NCBI RefSeq assembly: GCF_014193655.1
Contig: NZ_JACHZQ010000015.1
Coordinates: 1-64,000 of the forward strand
Direction of reading: 5' to 3'
DNA: 64,000 nucleotides
From: Rhizobium sp. BK313
GTDB lineage: Bacteria; Pseudomonadota; Alphaproteobacteria; Rhizobiales; Rhizobiaceae
Positions within the stretch are counted from its first letter, which is position 1. Every line of letters begins with the position of its first letter. A program made the translations under genes and the position numbers. Under the pieces are notes generated by a model that was not told the origin of the DNA, did not search any database, and saw only the letters and a program-made list of their open reading frames with translations. Positions 26,055 to 35,529 of this stretch are shown here, in pieces.

Positions 26055-26654
26055 CTACTTGGCGATGAAGGTGCCGTTAAAGGCGAGCTCGGAAAGCGGC
26101 TTGCGCTGGCTCGGCACTTCGCGTTCCCTAAGCTTTTCCGGAAGCTGGTTCTTGTCACCGATTTTGCCGATCGCAACGGCGGCTTCGACGCGGAAGCCAT
26201 CGGGAATGCCGAGAACCTCATAGGCTTTGTCTACATGGAAACCGGTCATGCCATGCGCTTCGTAGCCGGCCAGATGCGCCTGCATCGCCAGAAAGCCCCA
26301 AGCCGTGCCGGCATCGAAGGAATGGCTGTAGTTCGGCTTCTGCTCCGCAGAACCGAGCTCGCCGTTATGGGTGCGCGAAACGACAAAAAGAAGGGCAGCG
26401 GCGGACTTGACCCAGCCCTGGTTGAATTCCACCAACAGGCTCAGGAACTTGTCCCAATTTTCCGAGCCGCGCAGCGCGTAGACGAAGCGCCATGGTTGCA
26501 AGTTGGAGGAGGACGGAGCCCAATGCGCGGCTTCCAGCATGGTCAGCAGGTCGGCTTCCGGCATGGTTTCGTTGGCGTAAGCGCGTGGCGACCAACGGTC
26601 GAGGAAAAGCTTGTCGATCGGATATTGCGATTCGCGGGAATTGCTTGATGTCAT
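26055..26654 (-). CDS. Nitroreductase family protein
   Basis: A 199-residue FMN-dependent nitroreductase-fold protein. RWSPRAYANETMPEADLLTMLEAAHWAPSSSNLQPWRFVYA is the typical N-terminal FMN-binding block, and GTAWGFLAMQAHLAGYEAHGMTGF the second. The exact substrate cannot be told. GGAAAG lies just before the ATG. It reads in the same direction as the DUF2218 gene 88 bp upstream. Confidence 0.87.
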   Translation of the reverse strand: MTSSNSRESQYPIDKLFLDRWSPRAYANETMPEADLLTMLEAAHWAPSSSNLQPWRFVYALRGSENWDKFLSLLVEFNQGWVKSAAALLFVVSRTHNGELGSAEQKPNYSHSFDAGTAWGFLAMQAHLAGYEAHGMTGFHVDKAYEVLGIPDGFRVEAAVAIGKIGDKNQLPEKLREREVPSQRKPLSELAFNGTFIAK

Positions 26655-26742
26655 GGGGTTCTTTCCATTTGAAGGAAGGTGGTCGCAGCCGGTCGTTGGG
26701 AGCGGACCGGGCGACTGGCCTTTGGGGGGATGCGAAGCAAAC

Positions 26743-27042
26743 CTATACCCTGCTTGTATCTACAGTCCAGTCCACGTCGAGCTCTTCGCGGAAGGCGAAT
26801 CGCTTCAGGTGGTCGACCACCACATTCTGCATGCGTTCGAGGTCCTGTGGATTTTCGACGTGCAAGGTCATCAGCAAAGTGGAAGCGTCGGCCACGAACT
26901 CGACGGAGGTTTCGGGGCTGAATGGCACCTTTCCGGCGGCCTCATTGAATTCCACCGCGAATCTGTGGCTCCAGTGCTTGCAGAGCTGCTGAAGATAGCG
27001 GCTGGCATGGTCTGTTTTTACGGTCGAAACGGATGTTGGCAT
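26743..27042 (-). CDS. DUF2218 domain protein
   Basis: A 99-residue protein of unknown function. It shows the DUF2218 pattern: KTDHASRYLQQLCKHWSHRF at the N-terminus, a middle strand with PFSPETSVEFVADASTLLMTLHV, and the ending VVDHLKRFAFREELDVDW. This small domain is often found near iron- or redox-related genes, but no function is established here. The start MPTSVSTVK is at 27042, preferred over 27075. Confidence 0.8.
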   Translation of the reverse strand: MPTSVSTVKTDHASRYLQQLCKHWSHRFAVEFNEAAGKVPFSPETSVEFVADASTLLMTLHVENPQDLERMQNVVVDHLKRFAFREELDVDWTVDTSRV

Positions 27043-27200
27043 GTGGCGCTCCAATAACTGGAATATAACGGACAAGTTTTCCGTATAATCGTATCTGGCC
27101 TTGCGAGGTAGACAGTCTGTTTCAACATTGCGTTATTTCGGTGAAACGCGATTTCGCTATGATCCCCTAATAGGATAACGCGCGCGAATTGGAGACAACC

Positions 27201-28154
27201 TTGCTGGTGAACGGAAAGTGGATGGAAGACTGGCAGCCGGTCCAGGCCAAGGATGCGAAAGGCGGCTTCGTTCGCCAGACGTCGAGCTTCCGCAATTGGG
27301 TGACGCCGGATGGGCAACCGGGCTCGACGGGTGAGGGTGGTTTTGCTGCCCAAACCGGCCGTTATCATCTTTATGTCGCTCTCACCTGTCCCTGGGCCTC
27401 GCGCACTCTGATCGGCCGCAAGCTGAAGGGTTTGGAGGATGTCATTTCCGTATCGGTGGTCGAGCCGGCCTTGACCAAGCAAGGCTGGCGGTTCGGCGAC
27501 TATCCCGGCGCAACCGACGATCCGATCAACGGCGCCACCTATATGCATGAAATCTATACCAGGGCCGATCCGCTCTTCTCCGGTCGAGCCACTGTGCCGG
27601 TACTCTGGGACAAGCGGAAGGGCACGATCGTCAACAATGAATCCGCCGATATCCTGCGTATGCTGAACGACGGTTTTGGTGATCTCGCCAGCCATACGAT
27701 CGATCTTTATCCGGCAGGCAAGCGCGAAGACATCGATGCTTTCAACGCCCGTATCTATCCCGCCCTCAACAACGGCGTTTACCGCGCCGGTTTCGCAACG
27801 ACACAGATCGCCTATGAAGAGGCTTTCCGCGATGTTTTCGATTGCCTGGATTGGGTTGAAAGCGAGCTGGAAGGCAGAGACTTTCTCTTTGCCAAGCATC
27901 CGACCGAAAGCGACATCAGGCTTTTCGTCACGCTCGTCCGCTTCGATCTTGCTTATCATGGCCTGTTCAAATGCAATCTCCGGCGCCTGTCGGACTATGC
28001 CAATCTCCAAGCCTTCTGCCGCCGCATGCTTGACTGGCCAGGTGTCGCCGAGACCGTCAGCTTCGACCATATCAAGCGCGGCTACTATTCCATCGCAGCC
28101 CTTAACCCGACGGGAATCGTGCCGGTCGGCCCGGCGCTGGACGAGCTTTTCTGA
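27201..28154 (+). CDS. yqjG: Glutathionyl-hydroquinone reductase (xi-class glutathione S-transferase)
   Basis: A 317-residue Xi-class GST. The redox motif is CPWA with the catalytic Cys at residue 63 (LYVALTCPWASRTLIGRKLKGL), and the C-terminal half has LFVTLVRFDLAYHGLFKCNLRRL. These enzymes reduce glutathionyl-hydroquinones. The start is TTG at 27201 with GGAGA seven bases upstream (27190-27194). A TTG at 27189 would add four residues but has no ribosome-binding site. Divergent from the DUF2218 gene. Confidence 0.88.
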   Translation: MLVNGKWMEDWQPVQAKDAKGGFVRQTSSFRNWVTPDGQPGSTGEGGFAAQTGRYHLYVALTCPWASRTLIGRKLKGLEDVISVSVVEPALTKQGWRFGDYPGATDDPINGATYMHEIYTRADPLFSGRATVPVLWDKRKGTIVNNESADILRMLNDGFGDLASHTIDLYPAGKREDIDAFNARIYPALNNGVYRAGFATTQIAYEEAFRDVFDCLDWVESELEGRDFLFAKHPTESDIRLFVTLVRFDLAYHGLFKCNLRRLSDYANLQAFCRRMLDWPGVAETVSFDHIKRGYYSIAALNPTGIVPVGPALDELF

Positions 28155-28219
28155 TACTCGACCGTCTCCGAAAACCCGTCTAAGGTCCGCCTCGCTTTGA
28201 TAGAATGAGGAGGGTGGTC

Positions 28220-29638
28220 ATGGATTGGGAGGAGTTTCGACGCTGGTCGGAAAAGGCAGCAGATTGGGGTGCGGACTATCGCGCGTCGCTGCGCGACCGG
28301 CCTGTGCGGGCGCAGACGGCGCCAGGCGAAATCGCTGCACATATTGCTGATTCACCCCCTGAATCCGGCGAAGCGATGGAGGATATCTTCAAGGATTTTG
28401 AGGATATCCTCGTTCCCGGCATGACGCATTGGCAGCATCCGCGCTTCTTTGCCTATTTCCCCGCCAATGCCGCCCCGGTCTCGGTCATCGCCGAATATCT
28501 GGTCAGCGTGATCGCCGCCCAATGCATGCTCTGGCAGACCTCGCCCTCTGCCACCGAGCTGGAAACCAAGGTGGTCGACTGGCTGCGCCAAGGCCTTGGC
28601 CTTCCCGACAGTTTCACCGGCGTCATTCAGGATTCCGCGTCGACGGCGACGCTCGCCGCCGTTCTGGTCATGCGCGAAAGGGTGCTCGACTGGCAAGGCA
28701 ACAGCCAGGGCCTCGCGGCGAACAAGGCGGTGCGAATCTATTCCACCGACCAGGTTCACACCTCGATCGATCGTGCCATCTGGATTTCCGGCATCGGTGC
28801 GGAGAACCTGGTCCGCATTCCCTCCGGCGGCCCGGACAGCGCCATGGACACGCAAGCACTAGCGGCTGCGATCGAGCGAGATCGCGCAGCGGGCCTGCTG
28901 CCAGCTGGCGTGATCGCCTGTGTCGGCGGCACCAGCACCGGCGCCTGCGACGATATCGCAGCGGTCGTCGAGATGGCGCACCGTTATGGACTTTACGTGC
29001 ATGTCGACGCCGCCTGGGCCGGCTCGGCGATGATCTGCCCGGAATTCCGGGAGCTATGGCAGGGTGTCGAGAAGGCCGATTCCGTCGTCTTCAATCCGCA
29101 CAAATGGCTTGGCGCCCAGTTCGATTGCTCGGTCCAGTTCGTCCGCGAGCCAGAATCCCTGGTGCGCACGCTGGCCATCCATCCCGAATATCTGCGTACC
29201 CATGGCCACGACGGCATCATCAATTATTCCGAATGGTCGGTGCCGCTCGGCCGTCGCTTCCGCGCGCTGAAGCTCTGGTTTCTGCTGCGCTATCACGGGC
29301 TCGAAGGCTTGCGGACAATGATACGCAACCACGTCGCTTGGTCGCAGACGCTGGCAAAGCGTCTGGCAGCCGAACCGGATTTCGAGATCGTCACTCAGCC
29401 ATTCCTGTCGCTCTTCTCCTTCGATCACAAAGCGTCTGCCGGCGCTGATCAGGAAAGTCACACTCAGCGCCTGATTGCCGCCATCAACAACGACGGCCGC
29501 CTCTATCTGACCCAGACGAGGGTGCGTGGCCGATTGGTCATTCGCTTTCAGGCCGGGCAATTCGAGACGACGGCGGAAGATGTCGATATGGCCTTCGCCA
29601 CGATCGTTGAAATTGCACGATCTTTGCCGTCCGCATAG
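28220..29638 (+). CDS. Group II pyridoxal-dependent (aromatic/acidic amino acid) decarboxylase
   Basis: A 472-residue PLP decarboxylase of the DDC/TyrDC/GAD-like group. PLP-site features are VHVDAAWAGSAMICPEFR and NPHKWLGAQFDCS with the Schiff-base Lys near residue 295; DSASTATLAAVLVMRERVL binds the cofactor phosphate. Aromatic L-amino acids are the usual substrate of the nearest subgroup, but 2,4-diaminobutyrate is possible. The start at 28220 has AGGAGGG directly upstream. No partner transporter or pathway gene is adjacent. Confidence 0.86.
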   Translation: MDWEEFRRWSEKAADWGADYRASLRDRPVRAQTAPGEIAAHIADSPPESGEAMEDIFKDFEDILVPGMTHWQHPRFFAYFPANAAPVSVIAEYLVSVIAAQCMLWQTSPSATELETKVVDWLRQGLGLPDSFTGVIQDSASTATLAAVLVMRERVLDWQGNSQGLAANKAVRIYSTDQVHTSIDRAIWISGIGAENLVRIPSGGPDSAMDTQALAAAIERDRAAGLLPAGVIACVGGTSTGACDDIAAVVEMAHRYGLYVHVDAAWAGSAMICPEFRELWQGVEKADSVVFNPHKWLGAQFDCSVQFVREPESLVRTLAIHPEYLRTHGHDGIINYSEWSVPLGRRFRALKLWFLLRYHGLEGLRTMIRNHVAWSQTLAKRLAAEPDFEIVTQPFLSLFSFDHKASAGADQESHTQRLIAAINNDGRLYLTQTRVRGRLVIRFQAGQFETTAEDVDMAFATIVEIARSLPSA

Positions 29639-29769
29639 GAAAAGCTGTTGTTCCAACGCGGGTAAACAAGACGTGTTATGCTGCCAAATCGATGGGTGAC
29701 ACTGGTGAATAATTCGTTCATATATGGTGAAACCAATCTCGTCTTTGAAAATGCAGGGAAGGAAGACCT

Positions 29770-30612
29770 ATGAAATTGTTGCGTGTTGGCGATGCCGGCA
29801 AGGAAAAGCCGGCGCTTCTGGATAGCGACGGCAAGATCCGCGATCTCTCGGCTCATGTCGCTGATATCGGCGGTGAAGCAATTTCGCCTGCCAGTCTGGC
29901 GAAGATCGCCGCGCTCGATCCGAAGAGCCTGCCGGAATTGGCCGAGGGCCGCATCGGTGCTTGTGTCGCCGGCACCGGCAAATTCATCTGCATCGGCCTG
30001 AATTTCTCCGACCACGCCGCCGAGACCGGCGCCACCGTGCCGCCGGAACCCATCATCTTTATGAAGGCCACCTCGGCCATCGTCGGCCCGAACGACAACG
30101 TGCTGATCCCGCGCGGCTCGGAAAAGACCGACTGGGAAGTCGAGCTCGGCGTCGTCATCGGCAAGACGGCAAAGTATGTCAGCGAAGCCGATGCGCTGGA
30201 TTACGTCGCTGGCTATTGCGTCTCGCATGACGTCTCGGAACGCGCCTTCCAGACCGAGCGTTCGGGACAGTGGACCAAGGGCAAGTCCTGCGACACCTTT
30301 GGGCCGATCGGTCCGTGGCTTGTCACCAAGGATGAAGTCGCCGATCCGCAGAATCTCGGCATGTGGCTGAAGGTCAACGGCAAGATGATGCAGAACGGCT
30401 CCACCAAGACCATGGTCTACGGCGTTGCTTACCTCGTCTCCTATCTCAGCCAGTTCATGTCGCTGCACCCCGGCGATGTCATCTCCACCGGCACGCCTCC
30501 GGGCGTCGGCATGGGCATGAAGCCGCCGCAATATTTGAAGCCCGGCGATGTCGTCGAACTCGGTATGGAAGGCCTCGGCACGCAGCGCCAAACCTTCCAC
30601 GCTGACGCTTGA
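29770..30612 (+). CDS. Fumarylacetoacetate hydrolase family protein
   Basis: A 280-residue protein with an N-terminal lid domain and the FAH catalytic domain: KFICIGLNFSDHAAETG, PIIFMKATSAIVGPND, then DWEVELGVVIGKTAKYVS and GYCVSHDVSERAFQ. The acidic metal ligands of the fold (E and D residues in these blocks) are present. Likely a 2-keto-4-pentenoate hydratase/acylpyruvase-type or ureidoglycolate lyase-type enzyme; specificity is unclear. GGAAGG sits before the ATG at 29770. Confidence 0.85.
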   Translation: MKLLRVGDAGKEKPALLDSDGKIRDLSAHVADIGGEAISPASLAKIAALDPKSLPELAEGRIGACVAGTGKFICIGLNFSDHAAETGATVPPEPIIFMKATSAIVGPNDNVLIPRGSEKTDWEVELGVVIGKTAKYVSEADALDYVAGYCVSHDVSERAFQTERSGQWTKGKSCDTFGPIGPWLVTKDEVADPQNLGMWLKVNGKMMQNGSTKTMVYGVAYLVSYLSQFMSLHPGDVISTGTPPGVGMGMKPPQYLKPGDVVELGMEGLGTQRQTFHADA

Positions 30613-30657
30613 TGAACGTGCACGGTCAGGAACTTTAACGTTTTGAGACCATTTTTG

Positions 30658-30685
30658 ATGCCGGAGAGCGATTCTCCGGCATTTT
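30658..30685 (+). terminator. Intrinsic terminator after the FAH-family gene
   Basis: ATGCCGGAGA and TCTCCGGCAT form a 10-bp perfect stem with a short loop, followed by TTTTC. The T-run is short. Confidence 0.7.
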
Positions 30686-30819
30686 CACACGTAAGAACTG
30701 CGCGGGGTTATATTGCCGTGCAACAAAAACTGTTAGTCTCGATAGTAAGAGCTTAAAGGATGAGGTCGCGCATGTGGGGAGCGTTCTTCGTCTGATCACC
30801 TCGAAAGGTAATGCTTCTT

Positions 30820-32094
30820 ATGTTTTATCAGCTCTATGAACTCAATCATGCCGCCCTCGCACCCTTCCGCGCCGCCGCCGACATGATGCGTCTCGCCTAT
30901 GCCAATCCCCTCAATCCCCTTTCCCATACGATGCTTGGCCGCACGATGACGGCTAGTCTCGAAGTTTTCGAGCGCACCACCCGGCGCTACGGCAAGCCGG
31001 AATTCGGGCTGCATGAGACCTCGATCGACGGCAAGCCGGTTTCTGTCTATGAAAAGATCGTCTGGAAGAAGCCTTTCTGCAATCTGATCCACTTCGAGCG
31101 CAGCCTGCCTGCCGGCCATGGCAGCGATCCACGCATCCTCATCGTCGCGCCGATGTCTGGCCACTATGCGACCCTGCTGCGCGGCACCGTGGAAGCCCTG
31201 TTGCCGAGCGCCGACATCTACATCACCGACTGGATCGATGCTCGCATGGTGCCGATGACCGAAGGTACCTTCGATCTGGAAGATTACATCGATTACGTCA
31301 TCGAGATGCTGCACCATCTCGGGCCGGACACCCATGTCATTGCCGTCTGTCAGCCCTCCGTGCCGGTTCTGGCCGCAGCCGCGGTGATGGAAGCGGCTGG
31401 CGATCGGCTGTCGCCCTCGTCGATGACGCTGATGGGCGGCCCGATCGACACCCGCATCAATCCGACAGCGGTTAACCAGCTCGCCAAGGACAGGCCGCTG
31501 GAGTGGTTCGCCGACAATGTCATCATGAGCGTGCCCTGGCCGCAGCCCGGCTTCATGCGCCCGGTCTATCCCGGCTTCCTGCAGCTTTCCGGCTTCATGT
31601 CGATGAACCTCGACCGGCATATGATCGCGCACAAGGACTTCTTCATGCACCTCGTCAAGAATGATGGCGAGCCGGAGAAGCACCGCGACTTCTACGACGA
31701 ATATCTGGCGGTCATGGATCTGACGGCGGAATTCTACCTGCAGACCGTCGATCAGGTGTTCATGAAGCATGCGCTGCCAAAGGGCGAGCTGACGCATCGC
31801 GGCCAACTCGTCGATCCCACCGCGATCCGTAATGTCGCGCTGCTGACGGTCGAAGGCGAAAACGACGACATTTCCGGCGTCGGTCAGACCAAGGCGGCAC
31901 AGACCATCTGCACCAACATTCCCGACGATATGCGGATGCACTATCTGCAGCCCGATGTCGGCCACTATGGCGTCTTCAACGGTTCGCGCTTCCGCCGCGA
32001 AATCGCGCCACGTATTGTCGCTTTCACCCGCGAACATGCCCGCACCGGCAGGCCGGTCGTCAAGCGTGTGATCAAAGGCGGCAAATCCGCCTGA
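30820..32094 (+). CDS. phaZ: Intracellular polyhydroxyalkanoate depolymerase
   Basis: A 424-residue intracellular PHB depolymerase. MFYQLYELNHAALAPFRAAA is the family N-terminus. The lipase-box-like nucleophile is Cys177 in VIAVCQPSVPVLAAAAVM, a cysteine as in the Ralstonia enzyme. LTVEGENDDISGVGQT and PDVGHYGVFNGSRFR supply the Asp and His. It mobilises stored PHB carbon. The frame also allows an ATG at 30811 three codons upstream. PHB storage is common in rhizobia. Confidence 0.92.
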   Translation: MFYQLYELNHAALAPFRAAADMMRLAYANPLNPLSHTMLGRTMTASLEVFERTTRRYGKPEFGLHETSIDGKPVSVYEKIVWKKPFCNLIHFERSLPAGHGSDPRILIVAPMSGHYATLLRGTVEALLPSADIYITDWIDARMVPMTEGTFDLEDYIDYVIEMLHHLGPDTHVIAVCQPSVPVLAAAAVMEAAGDRLSPSSMTLMGGPIDTRINPTAVNQLAKDRPLEWFADNVIMSVPWPQPGFMRPVYPGFLQLSGFMSMNLDRHMIAHKDFFMHLVKNDGEPEKHRDFYDEYLAVMDLTAEFYLQTVDQVFMKHALPKGELTHRGQLVDPTAIRNVALLTVEGENDDISGVGQTKAAQTICTNIPDDMRMHYLQPDVGHYGVFNGSRFRREIAPRIVAFTREHARTGRPVVKRVIKGGKSA

Positions 32095-32252
32095 AATTGC
32101 AAAGAATTAGCTTTTGTTGAATTATTGGGCCGGATTCAAGGGCTTGTCCGATTTTCCCGGCAAATGGCATTGAAGGCTCACGAAGAGGTTACCATCTCGA
32201 TTCCAGCGGTTCGGCATGTGGCCGGGCCGCCTTACTGCGAGGATACCTCACG

Positions 32253-32690
32253 ATGAACCAGTCAGCATTGCTTCGCCCGGATTGGACTCCGGCTACCATT
32301 GCCCTGATGATACTTGGCTTCGTGGTCTTCTGGCCTCTGGGTCTCGCCATGCTTGCCTATATTCTCTTCGGCGAACGCCTGAGAGATTTCAAACGGGATG
32401 TGAACCAGAAGGCCGACGGCATGTTTGCCGGCTGCGGCCGCCATCGCGGCCGTTATCGCCAGCATTTCTCCACCGGCAATGTCGCCTTCGACGATTGGCG
32501 CCGGGCAGAGCTGGAGCGCCTCGAAGAAGAGCGCCGCAAACTCGATGAAATGCGCGCCGAGTTCGACACCTATGTCCGCGAACTTCGCCGCGCCAAGGAT
32601 CAGGAAGAGTTCGACCGTTTCATGCGCGACCGTAACAACGTGAAGCGCAACGATGATAACGGCCCGGCTTCCGAATTCCAGACGCCGTAG
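32253..32690 (+). CDS. DUF2852 domain protein
   Basis: A 145-residue small membrane protein of the alphaproteobacterial DUF2852 family. One hydrophobic helix lies at about residues 14-40 (TPATIALMILGFVVFWPLGLAMLAYILFG), then FKRDVNQKAD and a charged, coiled-coil-like region (RRAELERLEEERRKLDEMRAEF). No function is known. GAGGAT precedes the ATG, and a strong terminator follows. Confidence 0.83.
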   Translation: MNQSALLRPDWTPATIALMILGFVVFWPLGLAMLAYILFGERLRDFKRDVNQKADGMFAGCGRHRGRYRQHFSTGNVAFDDWRRAELERLEEERRKLDEMRAEFDTYVRELRRAKDQEEFDRFMRDRNNVKRNDDNGPASEFQTP

Positions 32691-32710
32691 TCGCGACAGC
32701 TTATCCAGTC

Positions 32711-32739
32711 AAAACCGGCATCCGGCGATGCCGGTTTTT
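32711..32739. terminator. Intrinsic terminator after the DUF2852 gene
   Basis: AAAACCGGCATC and GATGCCGGTTTTT form a perfect 12-bp stem with A- and T-runs at its ends. Confidence 0.87.
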
Positions 32740-32780
32740 CTTTGCCAGAAACCCGCGCGAATCGTATAAAACTGCATTTC

Positions 32781-33542
32781 ATGTTTCCGCTTCCGTCCAG
32801 ATCCCGTCGACCTGTTCCCAAGCCGCCCGCGCCGGAAACGCGCACGTTGGACGTGGCGGGCCGGCTGATGCCTCTGACCATCCGCCAGCACGAGCGGGCG
32901 ACACGGATCACACTCAGGATCGAGCCCGGCGGACGAGCGCTGAAGATGACTATTCCGCGCGGCCTGGCGGCCCGTGAGGTCAATGCCTTCCTCGACCGGC
33001 ATCAGGGCTGGCTACTGACCAAGCTTGCGAAATTCACCACCGGAGGCAGTCTTCAGAGCGGCGGTGAAATCCTTTTGCGTGGTGTCCGCCATCGCATCGA
33101 GCACACCGGCAGCCTGCGCGGCCTGACCGAGGTGGTCACCGCCGATGGCGTGCTGGTTCTGCGCGTCAGCGGCCTGCCGGAACATGCCGGCCGGCGCATC
33201 GCGGCCTTCCTCAAGAAGGAGGCTCGTGCCGATCTGGAAAAGCTGGTCGCGGTGCATGCAAGGGCAATCCGGGCGACGGTGTCCTCCATCAGCATGAAGG
33301 ATACCCGCAGCCGTTGGGGTTCCTGTTCCTCGGAGGGAAACCTGAGCTTTTCCTGGCGCATCGTCATGGCGCCGCCGTTGGTGATCGACTATCTCGCCGC
33401 CCACGAGGTCGCGCATCTGCGCGAAATGAACCACGGCCCGCGCTTCTGGGCGCTCTGCCGCAAGCTCTGCCCCGATATGGACGAGGCCAAGGCCTGGCTG
33501 AAGCGTCACGGCAGCCAGTTGCATGCGATAGACTTCGATTGA
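32781..33542 (+). CDS. YgjP-type zinc metallopeptidase (DUF45, M48-like)
   Basis: A 253-residue putative metal-dependent hydrolase. The zinc motif is HEVAH at residues 208-212 with the downstream His in MNHGPRFW; SRWGSCSSEGNLSFSWRIVMAP is the family block before it. Rhizobial homologues are called SprT-like or YgjP-like; substrate unknown. I use ATG 32781; a TTG 39 bases earlier would fall in the terminator tail. No clear ribosome-binding site is seen. Confidence 0.85.
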   Translation: MFPLPSRSRRPVPKPPAPETRTLDVAGRLMPLTIRQHERATRITLRIEPGGRALKMTIPRGLAAREVNAFLDRHQGWLLTKLAKFTTGGSLQSGGEILLRGVRHRIEHTGSLRGLTEVVTADGVLVLRVSGLPEHAGRRIAAFLKKEARADLEKLVAVHARAIRATVSSISMKDTRSRWGSCSSEGNLSFSWRIVMAPPLVIDYLAAHEVAHLREMNHGPRFWALCRKLCPDMDEAKAWLKRHGSQLHAIDFD

Positions 33543-33633
33543 GCCCTGTTTGGCTTCCTACCAGGCGCGTAAAATTCCAGCACACGTCGCGTTTAGGCTC
33601 GACTCTTTTGAAATTTCGTGTCACTCCGCTGCC

Positions 33634-34302
33634 ATGAACCCGGATATCAAAATTTGCGGTCTGAAGACGCCGGAAACCGTGGATCGCGCGCTTGAGCGTG
33701 GCGCCACCCACATCGGCTTCAACTTCTTCGAAAAGAGCCCGCGCTATATTGAACCTGACCTTGCCGGCCAGCTCGCAGAGCGTGCCCGCGGCAAGGCGCA
33801 GATCGTCGCCGTAACGGTCAATCCGACCAATGACGATCTCGACGAGATCATGTCGCTGGTGCGACCGGATCTGCTGCAGCTCCATGGTAATGAAAGCCCT
33901 GAACGTGTCTTGACGATCAAGGCGGTCTATAATGTGCCGGTCATGAAGGCCATGCCGGTGCGTGACGCCGACGATCTGAAGCGGGTCGAAGCCTATATCG
34001 GCATTGCCGACCGCTTCCTGTTCGACGCTAAGCCGCCGGCCGGCGCAGAGCTGCCCGGCGGAAACGGTGTGTCCTTCGACTGGAGCCTGATGAGCTGGCT
34101 CGACGATCGCGTCGACTACATGCTGTCCGGAGGCTTGAACAAGGACAATGTCGCGCTGGCGCTTACCTCCACCAAGGCCACCGGCATCGATACTTCTTCC
34201 GGCGTTGAGAGTGCGCCGGGTGTGAAGGATCTGAAGAAGATCGATCAGTTTTTCGACGCTGTTGCAGAAGCATGCCTGCCGGAACCGGCAGCAGGGAGTT
34301 AA
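33634..34302 (+). CDS. trpF: Phosphoribosylanthranilate isomerase
   Basis: A 222-residue TIM-barrel enzyme of tryptophan synthesis. KICGLKTPETVDRALERGATHIGFNFFEKSPR holds the catalytic Cys, and DRFLFDAK supplies the Asp; FDWSLMSWLDDRVDYMLSGGLNKDNV is the phosphate site. It is separate from trpC, as usual in rhizobia, and two bases upstream of trpB. The frame is open to 33550 but the family starts MNPDIKICG. Confidence 0.94.
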   Translation: MNPDIKICGLKTPETVDRALERGATHIGFNFFEKSPRYIEPDLAGQLAERARGKAQIVAVTVNPTNDDLDEIMSLVRPDLLQLHGNESPERVLTIKAVYNVPVMKAMPVRDADDLKRVEAYIGIADRFLFDAKPPAGAELPGGNGVSFDWSLMSWLDDRVDYMLSGGLNKDNVALALTSTKATGIDTSSGVESAPGVKDLKKIDQFFDAVAEACLPEPAAGS

Positions 34303-34304
34303 GA

Positions 34305-35519
34305 GTGAACCAGACGCCAAAACCGAATTCCTTCCGCGCCGGCCCCGATGAGGACGGTCGTTTCGGCATTTACGGCGGCCGTTTCGTCGCCGAAACGTTG
34401 ATGCCGCTGATCCTGGACCTGCAGGATGAATGGAACAAGGCGAAGGACGATCCGGCCTTCCAGGCGGAATTGAAGTCTCTCGGCACGCATTATATCGGCC
34501 GCCCGAGCCCGCTTTACTTTGCCGAGCGCCTGACGGCCGAACTCGGCGGCGCGAAGATCTATTTCAAGCGCGAAGAGCTGAACCACACCGGCTCGCACAA
34601 GATCAACAATTGCATCGGCCAAATCCTGCTGGCGAAGCGCATGGGCAAGACCCGTATCATCGCTGAAACCGGAGCCGGCCAGCATGGCGTGGCGTCGGCG
34701 ACGGTTGCTGCCCGCTTTGGCCTGCCTTGCGTCGTCTACATGGGCGCGACAGACGTCGAGCGCCAGGCGCCGAACGTTTTCCGCATGAAGCTTCTCGGCG
34801 CCGAGGTCATCCCTGTTACCGCCGGCAGCGGCACGCTGAAGGACGCGATGAACGAGGCCCTTCGCGATTGGGTCACCAATGTCGACGATACCTACTACCT
34901 GATCGGCACGGCCGCCGGCCCGCATCCTTACCCGGAAATGGTTCGTGACTTCCAGTCGGTGATCGGTACCGAAGCCAAGCAGCAGATATTGGAGGCCGAG
35001 GGCCGTCTGCCGGATCTCGTCATCGCTGCCGTTGGCGGCGGTTCCAACGCGATTGGCATCTTCCATCCGTTCCTCGACGACGAGGGCGTCAAGATCGTCG
35101 GCGTCGAAGCTGGCGGCAAGGGCTTGCAGGGTGACGAGCATTGCGCCTCCATCACCGCCGGCTCGCCCGGGGTGCTGCACGGCAACCGCACCTATCTGCT
35201 GCAGGATGGCGACGGCCAGATCAAGGAAGGTCATTCGATTTCGGCTGGCCTCGACTACCCCGGCATCGGCCCGGAGCACTCTTGGCTGAACGATATCGGC
35301 CGCGCGGAATATGTGCCGATCATGGACCATGAGGCCCTGGAAGCCTTCCAGACGCTGACGCGCCTCGAAGGCATCATTCCGGCGCTCGAGCCGAGCCACG
35401 CGCTTGCCGAAGTCATCAAGCGCGCGCCGAAGATGGGTAAGGACGAGATCATCCTGATGAATCTGTCCGGCCGCGGCGACAAGGACATCTTCACTGTCGG
35501 CAAGATTCTGGGAATGTGA
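34305..35519 (+). CDS. trpB: Tryptophan synthase beta chain
   Basis: A 404-residue PLP enzyme joining indole and serine. The PLP lysine is K99 in ELNHTGSHKINN; TGAGQHGVASATVAARFGLPCVVYMG and AAVGGGSNAIGIFHPF are the cofactor-binding loops. The start is GTG at 34305 with AGGGAG six bases upstream, just after the trpF stop codon. An earlier frame start at 34272 would overlap trpF. Confidence 0.95.
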   Translation: MNQTPKPNSFRAGPDEDGRFGIYGGRFVAETLMPLILDLQDEWNKAKDDPAFQAELKSLGTHYIGRPSPLYFAERLTAELGGAKIYFKREELNHTGSHKINNCIGQILLAKRMGKTRIIAETGAGQHGVASATVAARFGLPCVVYMGATDVERQAPNVFRMKLLGAEVIPVTAGSGTLKDAMNEALRDWVTNVDDTYYLIGTAAGPHPYPEMVRDFQSVIGTEAKQQILEAEGRLPDLVIAAVGGGSNAIGIFHPFLDDEGVKIVGVEAGGKGLQGDEHCASITAGSPGVLHGNRTYLLQDGDGQIKEGHSISAGLDYPGIGPEHSWLNDIGRAEYVPIMDHEALEAFQTLTRLEGIIPALEPSHALAEVIKRAPKMGKDEIILMNLSGRGDKDIFTVGKILGM

Positions 35520-35529
35520 GTTAGACACC

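Noticed and set aside
30796..32037. A 413-codon open frame opposite phaZ
   Set aside because: Antisense shadow; the plus-strand protein has all the PHB depolymerase motifs.
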